Shown here: in pieces, positions 51,833 through 61,117 of the stretch
Position numbering within the stretch: position 1 is the stretch's first letter
How the letters are laid out: the number at the start of each line of letters is the position of its first letter
Assembly: GCF_002843175.1 (NCBI RefSeq)
Contig: NZ_PJEO01000014.1
Coordinates: forward strand, 124,001 to 188,000
Source of the DNA: Confluentibacter flavum
Lineage (GTDB): Bacteria > Bacteroidota > Bacteroidia > Flavobacteriales > Flavobacteriaceae
Length of the DNA stretch: 64,000 nt
Direction: 5' to 3'
Translations under genes and position numbers: made by a program
The notes under the pieces: model-generated
What the model saw: the letters and a program-made list of their open reading frames with translations, nothing else
The model's database searches: none
Told to the model about the DNA's origin: nothing

Positions 51833-51852
51833 ATTCCTGCGCAGACAGGAAT
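51833..51852. repeat. ATTCC/GGAAT intergenic hairpin
   Basis: ATTCCTG, loop CGCAGA, CAGGAAT. One of two copies in the gap between pabB and the aldose-epimerase gene. Confidence 0.55.
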
Positions 51853-51871
51853 CTTTAAACCAAAAAAGTGG

Positions 51872-51892
51872 ATTCCGCATCAAGTGCGGAAT
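51872..51892. repeat. ATTCC/GGAAT intergenic hairpin
   Basis: ATTCCGCA, loop TCAAG, TGCGGAAT, followed by GAC. The GTG that could extend the next gene lies inside it. Confidence 0.6.
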
Positions 51893-51910
51893 GACAAAAA
51901 GAACAAAATC

Positions 51911-52804
51911 ATGCAATACACCCTACAAAACCACAAACTCAAAATAGCCATTAAAAAAACCGGCGCAGAGCTTTGCAGCATAGAGTCCGTAAAGAACAAC
52001 ACCCAGTTTATGTGGGACGCCAGCCCAGCTATTTGGGCAAATCATGCACCTAATTTGTTCCCGATTATTGGAGCGTTAAAAGACGATACCTATATTTTTG
52101 AAGGTGAAACATACAGCTTACCAAAGCATGGTTTTTTAAGGGGCAATACCGATTTTGAAGTTGACGAACACACCGAAACCAGCCTCACGCTTAAATTACG
52201 TTACAACGACGCCTTACTAAAAATATATCCTTTTAAGTTTGAATTTTACATGACGTATAAGCTGACCGACAACCGACTTGATATCATTCATACCGTTAAA
52301 AATCTGGATGATAAAACGATGTATTTCTCGCTTGGTGGGCATCCAGCTTTTAAATGCCCAGTGTTTGAAGACGAACAGTACGATGATTATGTTTTGGAAT
52401 TTGAACATCCAGAAAACTCCGAAACACATTTAATTAACACAACAAACGGCTTAATTTCCAACAAAACAAACCCCATTTTTAATAACACCAACACACTGCC
52501 ACTTACCCATGACTTGTTTAACGACGATGCTCTTATTTTTAAAGATTTAAAGTCAAAAAAAGTGAGTTTGAAAAGCAAAAAGTATGGCAACATACTGACG
52601 GTTAGCTACCCAGATTTTGACTATTTAGGCATTTGGGCAAAACCAACAGGCAATTATGTGTGTATAGAACCTTGGTTGGGTATTGCCGATAATAATAATA
52701 CCGACCAAGATTTTAAAACTAAGGAAGGGATTTTGAGGTTGGATAGTAAAGAGACTTTTATGGCTGGGTATTGGGTTGAGGTTGATGGGAGGGTTTTGGG
52801 ATAA
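51911..52804 (+). CDS. aldose 1-epimerase family protein
   Basis: About 297 residues from ATG 51911. A GTG at 51884 is inside a hairpin repeat and rejected. Hallmarks of the LacX/YeaD-like branch are KKTGAELCSIES, WANHAPNLFPIIGALKDDTY, LPKHGFLRG (catalytic-type His) and FSLGGHPAFKCP. The C-terminal YLGIWAKPTGNYVCIEPWLGIADN contains the likely catalytic Glu. It interconverts sugar anomers or hexose phosphates; the exact sugar is unknown. Confidence 0.9.
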   Translation: MQYTLQNHKLKIAIKKTGAELCSIESVKNNTQFMWDASPAIWANHAPNLFPIIGALKDDTYIFEGETYSLPKHGFLRGNTDFEVDEHTETSLTLKLRYNDALLKIYPFKFEFYMTYKLTDNRLDIIHTVKNLDDKTMYFSLGGHPAFKCPVFEDEQYDDYVLEFEHPENSETHLINTTNGLISNKTNPIFNNTNTLPLTHDLFNDDALIFKDLKSKKVSLKSKKYGNILTVSYPDFDYLGIWAKPTGNYVCIEPWLGIADNNNTDQDFKTKEGILRLDSKETFMAGYWVEVDGRVLG

Positions 52805-52872
52805 AAATTATTATTTTTTCGTTAATTTAAAAATATTCCACAAACAAAAAGTTTTTCGTTAATTTGTGCAAG

Positions 52873-53370
52873 ATGATTTTTACAGATAAAATTATATCAG
52901 AGTTAATAGCCTGCTCAAAGAAAGTAATAGATTCTCCAAAAAATTCTGTCGCTGTTAGAGGTAGTGACAAAATAAAATTTTTGTTGGAATCTGTTGATGG
53001 TGAGCATTCTTTTAGTGGATTTATTTCTAAAAATCAAACTTTTCAAGAGAATTTCTCAATCGGTTTAGTCTATAACCCAAAGGAAGAAAAGGGCAAAATT
53101 GTATTACTGAGAGTCAATGGTCCTCATGGATTAAACGAGAATGCACCACATCATGATGGCCCACATGTTCACATTTCTACAGCAGAAAGAATTAATGCTG
53201 GATTAAAACCTGAAGGACAAATAGAAACAAATGTTCCATATGCAACTATTCAAGATGCAATACAGTATTACATTCATCGAATAAATATAGTTCCTTCAGA
53301 CATTCAAAAATATTTTCCGCCACCAGATAACCAATTAAATATTACCTTTGAAGAAGGAGACAATATATAA
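52873..53370 (+). CDS. DUF6978-like protein, upstream partner of the DUF1828/1829 gene
   Basis: About 165 residues from ATG 52873 (a TTG at 52864 is an unlikely start). It is beta-rich with a His-rich strand APHHDGPHVHISTAERIN near the middle, resembling DUF6978. No catalytic site is certain, though a metal site formed by the histidines is conceivable. It ends at TAATG, overlapping the next start, so both proteins are probably co-translated as a pair. Together they look like a mobile accessory module, perhaps toxin-antitoxin or defence. That is a guess from context. Confidence 0.6.
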   Translation: MIFTDKIISELIACSKKVIDSPKNSVAVRGSDKIKFLLESVDGEHSFSGFISKNQTFQENFSIGLVYNPKEEKGKIVLLRVNGPHGLNENAPHHDGPHVHISTAERINAGLKPEGQIETNVPYATIQDAIQYYIHRINIVPSDIQKYFPPPDNQLNITFEEGDNI

Positions 53371-54122
53371 TGGAACATATCATTCAAAATATAAAAAATG
53401 AGTTTAATGGTAAACTTTTTATCAAGCAAAAAAGGCCTGATATATACCAATTGTTACTCCCTATTTATCATGAAGATGGAGATATGATTGATTTATTCAT
53501 TACTCCGAAAGGTGATAATAAATTTGCTCTTTGTGATTATGGTCTAACTCTTCAAAGATTAGCTTATTCATACGATATTGATACAGAGAATAAAGAATCT
53601 ATCTTACAAAAAATCCTTTCTGAAAATAAACTTAATGAGCAGGAAGGAAATATTTATTTAGAAACTAAACCTGAGACTTTATTTTCTGATATTATGCATA
53701 TTACTCAAGCTTATGCTAAAATTGGAAGTATGAGGTATTTCAAAAGAGAAGTCATAGAAAATTTATTTTTTGAAATGTTGGATGATTTTATTTTTGATGA
53801 ACTTAATGAATTTCATCCAAAGAAAAAAGTCATGCCTATTCCTAATAGAGATGATTTAGAAGCAGATTATTCATTTCAACCAAATGGCAAACCTGTTTAT
53901 TTATTTGGTGTTAAAGATGTAGCAAAAGCTAGGCTGGCGACTTTAAGCTATCAAGCGTATTTATTAAATGATATAAAATATCATGGTTGGGTTGTAACAG
54001 AGAATTTTGAAGCTCTGCCAAGAAAAGATAAATTAAGACTAACAAATACTTGCGACAAACAATTCACTTCTCTTGATGAATTCAAAATGAATGCAAAAGT
54101 ATTTCTTGAAAAGGAAAGATAA
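53370..54122 (+). CDS. DUF1828/DUF1829 domain protein
   Basis: 250 residues. The N-terminal part, about 1-110, fits DUF1828 (LYQLLLPIYHEDGDMIDLFITPKGDNKFALCDYGLTLQRL-like: acidic D-D near DGDMIDL and D in LCDYGLTL). The C-terminal part, 125-245, fits DUF1829 (FQPNGKPVYLFGVKDVAKARLATLSYQAY). The D...D-E-x-K-like spacing recalls restriction-endonuclease-like folds, but I cannot confirm a catalytic set. It overlaps the upstream partner stop by one base. Such genes occur near defence and prophage loci. Confidence 0.65.
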   Translation: MEHIIQNIKNEFNGKLFIKQKRPDIYQLLLPIYHEDGDMIDLFITPKGDNKFALCDYGLTLQRLAYSYDIDTENKESILQKILSENKLNEQEGNIYLETKPETLFSDIMHITQAYAKIGSMRYFKREVIENLFFEMLDDFIFDELNEFHPKKKVMPIPNRDDLEADYSFQPNGKPVYLFGVKDVAKARLATLSYQAYLLNDIKYHGWVVTENFEALPRKDKLRLTNTCDKQFTSLDEFKMNAKVFLEKER

Positions 54123-54231
54123 TTTGTAGAACTTCTAGCTAAACTTTCTAAAATAATTGGACAAAGCACTAAGGATAGCTGAGCCTAATTTCAAAATAGA
54201 AGTTATAAACAAAAAGGCATACATTTTTAGT

Positions 54232-54290
54232 ATGTCGATTGAATCGACATGAAACAAAAGAATGTCGAAAAAATTAAAAAAAATCGACAT
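54232..54290. repeat. ATGTCGA inverted-repeat cluster in the gap after the DUF pair
   Basis: ATGTCGATT-G-AATCGACAT (54232-54250) is a perfect dyad, and ATGTCGA (54262-54268) and TCGACAT (54284-54290) form a second, wider pair. They lie in the 343-bp non-coding gap 54123-54465, which otherwise holds only AT-rich sequence. Possible roles are an operator, terminator-like hairpins or a recombination scar. Confidence 0.5.
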
Positions 54291-54465
54291 GGTTTTAGTA
54301 AAAGTCTAGCGTTCACAAATAAAATTTATAACAAGTTCAATACCTTCCCAATCGAAACTTAAAAGCTCTTCTTACGTATTAATTTTGTTAAAATTTAAAA
54401 ATAAAAAAACTAAGTGATATAATTACCCTACATTGCAGTCCCCCAATATTTAACACCTACAATGA

Positions 54466-55599
54466 ATGATCTTACGCCCCCAATTTGACCATATTTTTCA
54501 AATTTCACCCTACCCCAGTTTAATTCTCCTTCCTGATGCTCCAAAATTCACCATTGTAGCGGTTAATGATGCTTATCTGGAAGCTGTAGATTCAACTGAA
54601 AAAGATTTAATAGGTAAAGGAGTCTTTGAAGCCTTCCCTGAAAATCCGGAAGATAAAATTTCAAAAGGCGTTGAAAAATTAAGAAACTCCCTGCATGTTG
54701 TAATCGCCAAAAAGGAGTCGGATAAAATGCCGCTTCAAAAATATGACATCCCTATTCGGGGGACTTCAAAATTTAAAATCAAATATGCCAATGTTCGGAA
54801 CATTCCATTAACGGATGATACTAACAATATCACCCATATTTTTCACTCGATTGAAGATGTAACGGATAAAAAACAACTGGAACTATCGCTTGACATTGAA
54901 AGACAGCGATTTAATGATTTATATTTTCAAGCGCCTTCGTGTATGGGTATATTAAAAGGTCCGGATCATGTGTATGAATTGGCAAACCCATTGTATTTAG
55001 AGCTAATAGGTGTAAAGAATATCATTGGCAAGACCGTCAAGGAGGTTTTGCCAGAACTGGAGGCGCAAGGGATTTTCGAAATTTTAGATACTGTCTATAA
55101 AACCGGAGAACCCTTTTCGGCTAATGAGATGCTTGTACAATTTGACCATCATAGAAACGGAGAACTTATTGACACCTATCTAGACTTCAATTATCAAGCA
55201 AATAGAGATGAAGAGGGCACTATAAACGGAATCCATTTTTTTGCATCGGATGTGACTGAGCTGGTACTGGCACGCAAAAAAATTGAGGAAAGCAGAAAAC
55301 GCTATAAGAAACTCATTGAAAATTTACCCGTTGCCACCTATTCCTGTGACCTTGAAGGCCGCATCTTATTATACAACAAAGCGGCAGCAGCCTTATGGGG
55401 AAGAGAACCAGAAATTGGTGTAGATATGTGGTGCGGATCTTGGAAGATTTATAGTAAGAATGGCAAGCAACTTCCCCTCGATCAATGCCCCATGGCGGTA
55501 GCCTTGAAGGAAGGTAGAACAATTACTAATAAGGAACTGATTGTAGAGCGTCCCAATGGTGAAAACGCCATGTGGTGCCACATCCTGTTCCTTTCTTAA
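54466..55599 (+). CDS. PAS-domain sensor fragment (N-terminal half of a frameshifted histidine kinase)
   Basis: 377 residues with three PAS domains (from about 10, 145 and 275: ILLPDAPKFTIVAVNDAYLEAV; LANPLYLELIGVKNIIGKTVKEVLPELEAQ; VATYSCDLEGRILLYNKAAAALWGREPEIG). The frame ends WCHILFLS-stop, just where the family continues PHPVPF, encoded one frame over from 55572. A one-base loss between about 55567 and 55572 would explain this. There is no signal peptide or membrane span, so it is cytosolic. The two parts belonged to one kinase of about 790 residues. Confidence 0.8.
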   Translation: MILRPQFDHIFQISPYPSLILLPDAPKFTIVAVNDAYLEAVDSTEKDLIGKGVFEAFPENPEDKISKGVEKLRNSLHVVIAKKESDKMPLQKYDIPIRGTSKFKIKYANVRNIPLTDDTNNITHIFHSIEDVTDKKQLELSLDIERQRFNDLYFQAPSCMGILKGPDHVYELANPLYLELIGVKNIIGKTVKEVLPELEAQGIFEILDTVYKTGEPFSANEMLVQFDHHRNGELIDTYLDFNYQANRDEEGTINGIHFFASDVTELVLARKKIEESRKRYKKLIENLPVATYSCDLEGRILLYNKAAAALWGREPEIGVDMWCGSWKIYSKNGKQLPLDQCPMAVALKEGRTITNKELIVERPNGENAMWCHILFLS

Positions 55600-56843
55600 A
55601 TTCGTCAGGTCGGGTAACAGGAGCTGTTAATGTGCTGATTGATATCACTGAAAGCAAAAAAGCAGAAAAGATTCTTAGGGAAAATGAAAAAAAATACCGT
55701 CAGATTGTGGAAACTGCACAAGAAGGCATCTGGGTGATAGATGAAAATAACAAGACCACATTTGTCAATAATAAACTTTGTGAGATTTTGGGATATACCC
55801 AAGAGGAGATGTTGGGAGAAGACATCTATTTTTTTATGGACGAGGATACAAGGAAAATTGCCGAACAATTAATGCAAAAGAAAATAAAAGGATATACCAA
55901 TCAGATACAGTTTAAATATACATCTAAATGTGGTAAAGACGTTTGGACCCATCTTTCTACAAACCCACTTTTTGATGATGCAGGCAATTATAAAGGAGGC
56001 CTCGCCATGGTGACTGATATTACCGAACGAAAAAACACAGATGAAAAACTCGGAGACTTAATCAAAGAACTCGCTCATCAAAACGAGGAGAATGAAAGAA
56101 AGGCAGCAGAATTATGCTATTCTAATAAGGAACTGGTTAAAACAAATAAGGAACTGGATAGCTTTGTCTATAGCGTTTCCCACGATTTACGTTCTCCGCT
56201 CACTTCTATTCTCGGACTTGTTTCTTGTATTGAAGAAGACAGCAAGGAACCCGACACCCTAGAACAGGTTAAAATGATACGGACCAGCATAAACCGTTTG
56301 GACGGCTTCATTAAAAACATCCTGAATTACTCACAAAACAATCGCATTGGATTAGAAACCCAAAACATACCCCTCAACAAAACCTTACACGATATTGTAG
56401 ATTCGGTACGCAACATCAAAGAGGCCAATGGTATTTCTTTTGAGATTGCTATTGATGAGCAACACCCATTTTATTCCGATTGGCAGCGCTTTAATACCGT
56501 TCTTGAAAATCTTGTTTCCAATGCCATTAAATACCACACAAACGAGGTTTCTGGGAGGTACCTTAAATTTACCGGAACATCTAACAAAGATGAATTAAAC
56601 CTCAGCATCTCTGATAATGGCATGGGTATCGATCCTAAATTTCATAATAAAATTTTTGAAATGTTTTATCGCTTACCTGGCAATACTGTTGGCTCTGGTA
56701 TCGGGCTTTATATTGTTAAGGAAACCTTAGATAAAATGCAAGGAACCATTAAGATTGAGTCCGAAAAAGGCATAGGAACAACCTTTAATATTTCTCTAAA
56801 AAATTTAAAAGATGATGATAGAAGCACAATCCCCTCGATTTGA
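55572..56843 (+). CDS. PAS-HisKA-HATPase histidine kinase fragment (C-terminal half)
   Basis: 423 residues from GTG 55572. It starts inside the third PAS of the upstream frame (VPHPVPFLNSSGRVTGAVNVLIDITE). A further PAS-PAC domain follows (about 45-160, YRQIVETAQEGIWVIDENN), then a coiled linker, HisKA with His in YSVSHDLRSPLTSILG and HATPase (NLVSNAIKYHTNEVSG, DNGMGIDPKF, GSGIGLYIVKETL). The catalytic part is intact, so a separate product could be active if translated. It overlaps the next response-regulator gene by 32 bp. Confidence 0.8.
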   Translation: MVPHPVPFLNSSGRVTGAVNVLIDITESKKAEKILRENEKKYRQIVETAQEGIWVIDENNKTTFVNNKLCEILGYTQEEMLGEDIYFFMDEDTRKIAEQLMQKKIKGYTNQIQFKYTSKCGKDVWTHLSTNPLFDDAGNYKGGLAMVTDITERKNTDEKLGDLIKELAHQNEENERKAAELCYSNKELVKTNKELDSFVYSVSHDLRSPLTSILGLVSCIEEDSKEPDTLEQVKMIRTSINRLDGFIKNILNYSQNNRIGLETQNIPLNKTLHDIVDSVRNIKEANGISFEIAIDEQHPFYSDWQRFNTVLENLVSNAIKYHTNEVSGRYLKFTGTSNKDELNLSISDNGMGIDPKFHNKIFEMFYRLPGNTVGSGIGLYIVKETLDKMQGTIKIESEKGIGTTFNISLKNLKDDDRSTIPSI

Positions 56844-57240
56844 AAATGTCATGATTATCGACGATAACCACATAGACCTATATATTGCATCCCGCTTGAT
56901 TACAAAAAACCATTTTGGAAAAAAAGTGTTGCAGTATTCTTCTGCTATCGAGGCATTTAACTACCTTCAAGAAAACCAGGAACACATACACCTGTTGCCT
57001 GAAATTATTTTCTTGGATATATACATGCCTGTGATGACCGGATTTGAATTTATGGAAGCATACGACACATTACCATCCTCCTTTAAATCCAAGTGCAAGG
57101 TGTTTCTACTTTCCTCATCAATTGACGAACGGGATGTAGCTAGAGCAAAAAATGATAAAAACATTGTGTCCATGAAGGAAAAACCCATTACCAAAGAATT
57201 TTTAAACGACTTTAAGATGAGTCATAACAGTTCCTCATAA
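56812..57240 (+). CDS. CheY-like response regulator
   Basis: 142 residues, a lone receiver domain: acidic pair in VMIIDDNHIDL, phospho-Asp in IIFLDIYMPVMTG, Ser in FLLSSSID and Lys in SMKEKPITKEF. It has no output domain, so it acts through protein contacts. It overlaps the kinase gene upstream, a strong sign that the two form a pair. Confidence 0.9.
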   Translation: MMIEAQSPRFENVMIIDDNHIDLYIASRLITKNHFGKKVLQYSSAIEAFNYLQENQEHIHLLPEIIFLDIYMPVMTGFEFMEAYDTLPSSFKSKCKVFLLSSSIDERDVARAKNDKNIVSMKEKPITKEFLNDFKMSHNSSS

Positions 57241-57353
57241 TAATTCTTTAATTTCGAAAATAGAAATCACAGTAGTAGCATACAAATTCAACTCATAATT
57301 CAACCCTCCCTCAGGTTAATTTTTTAAATAATTTTTAATACTCCTAAGGGTAA

Positions 57354-58469
57354 ATGAAACACGAATACCATACCGTACCAATTTCTGAGAAAGCTTCATT
57401 CGATATTGATCAACATTTTAACATTGAACCTTTTTTTGAATCATCAACAGATTTTCTTTGCATTGCGGGCTATGACGGATTTTTTAGAAGAGTAAATCCT
57501 GCATTTATTAAGTTAATGGGATATACCCGGGAAGAATTATTTGCCAGTCCCATAAGCCATTTTGTACATCCCGACCATAAGCGGAATACAGCTGAAACGC
57601 GGGCCCTGATTTTGGAAGGAGTTCCATTGTTACACTTTCAAAACCGTTATATCACGAAAAATGGTGAAATTGTATGGCTCACCTGGACATCTATTCCCGA
57701 ACCATCACAAAATTTAATTTATGCCATCGCAAAAAATATCACCCATATTAAAAAATTGGAGGAAGAGCGTAATTTTCTCCTTGCCAATCTTACAAAAGTC
57801 AATGCCGAATTCAAACAATTAACCTATACAACTTCCCATGACCTAAGGACTCCCGTAAATAATTTAATTTCGCTAGTAAGTTTAATAGATACCTCAACCA
57901 TCCAAAATGAAGAGACCCTGGTTTATTTAGAGATGCTGGAAACGTCGGCTTTTCAGTTGAAAAACACTTTAAATGAGCATATTGATCATTTAAATAAAGA
58001 AGATAAACTGAACGTAAAAGTTGAAAATCTCAGTCTAAAAAATATCCTTGACACTACCATAGAACCATTAAGGGCTTTGATTAAAGATTCAAACACTATT
58101 TTTAATATAGATTTTTCGGAAGTCCAACATATAAATTCCAATGCTTTCTATCTGCAAAGTATATTTCTCAATTTAATTTCCAATTCCATAAAATATTCTA
58201 GGCCCAGGTGTACTCCAATAATTACTATTACCTCTAAAAAAGTGGGGAATTTTGTTCGGATTATTTTTTCGGATAACGGACTTGGTTTTGATATGGAACA
58301 GGTTGATGGAAAAATTTTTGGGATAAACCAGAGTTTTCATGATCACCCGGACAGTAAAGGTATAGGCTTATACTTGGTGAATAGTTATATGAATAGTTTA
58401 GGAGGCAATATAAGTTTAGAAAGTGAAGTGAATGTTGGAACAACCTTTATTTTAAATTTCAGATGTTAA
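57354..58469 (+). CDS. PAS-domain histidine kinase
   Basis: 371 residues. One PAS at about 28-140 (SSTDFLCIAGYDGFFRRVNPAFIKLMGYTREEL and the PAC HFQNRYITKNGEIVWLTWTSIP), a coil, then HisKA with His in TYTTSHDLRTPVNNLISL. The HATPase shows NLISNSIKYSRP, DNGLGFD and GIGLYLVNSYMNSLGG. It is cytosolic. It lies 113 bp after the response regulator of the preceding kinase and may share it. Confidence 0.9.
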   Translation: MKHEYHTVPISEKASFDIDQHFNIEPFFESSTDFLCIAGYDGFFRRVNPAFIKLMGYTREELFASPISHFVHPDHKRNTAETRALILEGVPLLHFQNRYITKNGEIVWLTWTSIPEPSQNLIYAIAKNITHIKKLEEERNFLLANLTKVNAEFKQLTYTTSHDLRTPVNNLISLVSLIDTSTIQNEETLVYLEMLETSAFQLKNTLNEHIDHLNKEDKLNVKVENLSLKNILDTTIEPLRALIKDSNTIFNIDFSEVQHINSNAFYLQSIFLNLISNSIKYSRPRCTPIITITSKKVGNFVRIIFSDNGLGFDMEQVDGKIFGINQSFHDHPDSKGIGLYLVNSYMNSLGGNISLESEVNVGTTFILNFRC

Positions 58470-58657
58470 ACTTTAATTGAAAAGAATCTAATTCCCATAA
58501 GCAAACTATTTAAACGAGCTTTATCAACTAAAAAATAATAAACGTAACTTTGCCAGCTAAATAACACTTTCCGTGAGTTTTCATCTGATAGTTTATATTG
58601 ATTTTTATCTGACAGATGCAATTCGCCTTCATCAATAAGTGCAATATCAAGATTTTT

Positions 58658-60007
58658 ATGGCTCATTTCAAAGATTTAAATTTAAGCACCCCACTATATA
58701 ACGCCTTAGACGATTTAGGGTTTGCGACACCCACACCCATACAAGAACAAGCGTTTAATGTGGTGAATTCTGGTAAAGATGTGGTTGGTATTGCACAAAC
58801 TGGTACAGGAAAAACCTTTGCCTACATGCTGCCCATTCTTAAAAACCTACCTTATTCCACACAAGAACTTCCGCGTATTTTAGTGCTTGTACCCACCCGC
58901 GAACTAGTGGTGCAAGTGGTTGAAGAAATTGAAAAATTATCTAAATACTTGAATACCCGTGTTTTGGGCGTGTATGGTGGCGCAAACATCAATACCCAAA
59001 AGCAAGCCATTGCCGAAGGTTTGGATGTTTTGGTGGCAACACCTGGTCGATTTTACGATTTGGCTTTGAGTCGCGTGTTACAGCTTAAATCGATTCAGAA
59101 ATTAGTGATTGATGAAGTTGATGTAATGCTGGACTTGGGATTTAGACATCAGCTTATTAATATTTTCGACATCCTGCCTGAGCGCCGACAAAACATTATG
59201 TTTTCGGCGACCATGACACACGATGTGGATGTGTTGATTAACGATTTCTTTAAAAGTCCGGAACGTGTGTCTATCGCTGTTTCTGGAACACCGCTGGAGA
59301 ATATAAAACAACTGCGTTATAATGTCCCTAACTTTTATACCAAGGTAAACCTGCTAGTCCATTTGCTTCAAGATGAAGAACGGTTTAATAAAACCTTGAT
59401 TTTTGTAGGCAATAAAAAAATGGCGGACCGTTTATTCGATAAGTTAGACGAGCATTTCCATGATGAATTATGTGTGATCCATTCCAATAAAACACAAAAT
59501 TACCGTTTGCGAAGCATCGAGCAATTTAGAACCGGCGCCAACCGTATTTTAGTAGCCACCGATGTGATGGCGCGTGGTTTGGATATAGATAACGTGTCGC
59601 ATGTCATTAATTTTGACACGCCCGATTATCCTGAAAATTATATGCACCGTATTGGTAGAACCGGACGTGCCGAACGTGAAGGTGAAGCCCTTGTTTTTTC
59701 TACGGAAAGCGAAACGGAAGCCATCGACAATATAGAACGGTTGATGAATATGCCAATTCCTGTATTGGATTTACCTGAAGATGTTGCCATATCGGACCAG
59801 TTGATTGAAGAGGAACGTCCTCAAATAAAAGAGCGCAACAATCCAGATAAGAAACCCGAAGATGTTGGGCCTGCGTTTCATGAAAAATCCGAAAAGAACA
59901 AAAAGGAAAATTTAGGCGGTTCGTATAAATTCAAAATTGCCGAGAAGTACAAAAAGCCTCTAACCAGAGGAGATAAGAATTATAATAAGCGGAATAAGAA
60001 GAAGTAG
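58658..60007 (+). CDS. DEAD-box RNA helicase
   Basis: About 449 residues from ATG 58658 (ATG 58616 would add 14 poor residues). The Q-motif is in TPTPIQEQAF, motif I AQTGTGKTF, Ia PTRELVVQVV, II DEVD instead of DEAD, III SATM, IV-V in FVGNKKMADRLFDKLDEHF and VATDVMARGLDIDNV, and VI HRIGRTGRAEREG. A basic C-terminal tail (KYKKPLTRGDKNYNKRNKKK) ends the protein. Flavobacterial RhlE/CsdA-like proteins aid RNA unwinding and cold growth. Confidence 0.92.
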   Translation: MAHFKDLNLSTPLYNALDDLGFATPTPIQEQAFNVVNSGKDVVGIAQTGTGKTFAYMLPILKNLPYSTQELPRILVLVPTRELVVQVVEEIEKLSKYLNTRVLGVYGGANINTQKQAIAEGLDVLVATPGRFYDLALSRVLQLKSIQKLVIDEVDVMLDLGFRHQLINIFDILPERRQNIMFSATMTHDVDVLINDFFKSPERVSIAVSGTPLENIKQLRYNVPNFYTKVNLLVHLLQDEERFNKTLIFVGNKKMADRLFDKLDEHFHDELCVIHSNKTQNYRLRSIEQFRTGANRILVATDVMARGLDIDNVSHVINFDTPDYPENYMHRIGRTGRAEREGEALVFSTESETEAIDNIERLMNMPIPVLDLPEDVAISDQLIEEERPQIKERNNPDKKPEDVGPAFHEKSEKNKKENLGGSYKFKIAEKYKKPLTRGDKNYNKRNKKK

Positions 60008-60012
60008 AATTT

Positions 60013-60077
60013 AGTCTCAGTACTCAGTCACAGTTTGCAGTATTCAGTCTCAGTTTGCAGTGTTCAGTCTCAGTTTG
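60013..60077. repeat. 20-bp tandem-like repeat after the helicase gene
   Basis: Three copies of a unit like TTTGCAGTATTCAGTCTCAG, the middle reading TTTGCAGTGTTCAGTCTCAG, in the gap before the lipoprotein gene. It is similar in style to other low-complexity gap tracts in the window. Confidence 0.6.
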
Positions 60078-60124
60078 CTTTTTAGAATTTAAGTACTTAA
60101 GCTGATTTTGTGTTTGGAAATCTA

Positions 60125-61117
60125 TTAATAATCACTAAAAACTTCATAAGTTAAATCGATAATTATTTGGTGCTGTTTTCCTGGTACATCTTCTAGCTTA
60201 TATGCAACTTTTAAATCATAATCATTCATTTCAGATAGAAAATTTCCAGTGTTGGTACTGTACAATGTTCCTGAAACTGGGCTTTCCTCATAGGAACCTG
60301 GATAAACATCAGCAAATACTTCAAAAGGGTAAAACTCTTTATTATATTCAAAATCCTCATCAAAACCTATCATGATTCTGGAAAAAGGATTTCTATTAGT
60401 TTCATACTTAGTCACAAAATTAGTTTCAAATTTTACAGGTCTAATAAACTGTATTTTATCAAAATTCAAATTATTTTCATTTGATATTTCAAACAGCTTA
60501 TAATTGTCCATTTTTAAAACACTGGAATAATAGAATTCATTGGATTCTTCAGTTGTAAAATTGAAATTATAAGAAACAGTAATAACTTCTTTTTTAAGAT
60601 TTAGAAGTGGTGCAATTGCAAATGTGCGTACATCTGTCCATAAACTATATTTTTGTGGGTTACCAATATCTGCTGTTCTTATTCTATAAGCCACAAAAAC
60701 AGAATCTATTATAGGTCCGTTATATTGACTTAATTGATGATAATGTATAAATTGATTACCATAACCAACAGAGGGTAAATTATTCAATAAATGAAATTTT
60801 TCATAATCGAAACATTCATATGGCTTGTCAAGTTCAATAATTTGTAATTCACTATTCCATAAACCCTTTGGTAATTCCCATTCAATTTCAACTCTTTCGT
60901 CAGAATAAAATATAAGAGAATTAGGATTTACTGGTGAATATATTATAGGTTTATCATATACGGCAAAATATTTTAAACTGTCAGGTGTAGGCATAACCTT
61001 TTCACAGGGATCGTTATATAATAATGGTGGTTTATCTGAATTATCCTCACAAGAAGTGACTACACACATAAGAATAAAAATGATAGAAATAACTTTAATT
61101 TTATTGTTAAACCACAT
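60125..61117 (-). CDS. conserved lipoprotein of unknown function
   Basis: 330 residues, start ATG 61117. The signal (KVISIIFILMCVVTSCED, lipobox VTSC near residue 23) marks a lipoprotein. The rest is beta-rich with aromatic motifs (PLLYNDPCEK, WELPKGLWNSELQIIEL, FEVFADVYPGSY), no enzymatic signature and no repeats. It is typical of secreted DUF-type flavobacterial lipoproteins. There are no informative neighbours. Confidence 0.6.
   Translation of the reverse strand: MWFNNKIKVISIIFILMCVVTSCEDNSDKPPLLYNDPCEKVMPTPDSLKYFAVYDKPIIYSPVNPNSLIFYSDERVEIEWELPKGLWNSELQIIELDKPYECFDYEKFHLLNNLPSVGYGNQFIHYHQLSQYNGPIIDSVFVAYRIRTADIGNPQKYSLWTDVRTFAIAPLLNLKKEVITVSYNFNFTTEESNEFYYSSVLKMDNYKLFEISNENNLNFDKIQFIRPVKFETNFVTKYETNRNPFSRIMIGFDEDFEYNKEFYPFEVFADVYPGSYEESPVSGTLYSTNTGNFLSEMNDYDLKVAYKLEDVPGKQHQIIIDLTYEVFSDY

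Noticed and set aside
58466-58666. 66-residue minus-strand frame between the PAS kinase and the helicase gene
   Set aside because: It overlaps both neighbours, has no recognisable motif and no promoter. Likely chance.
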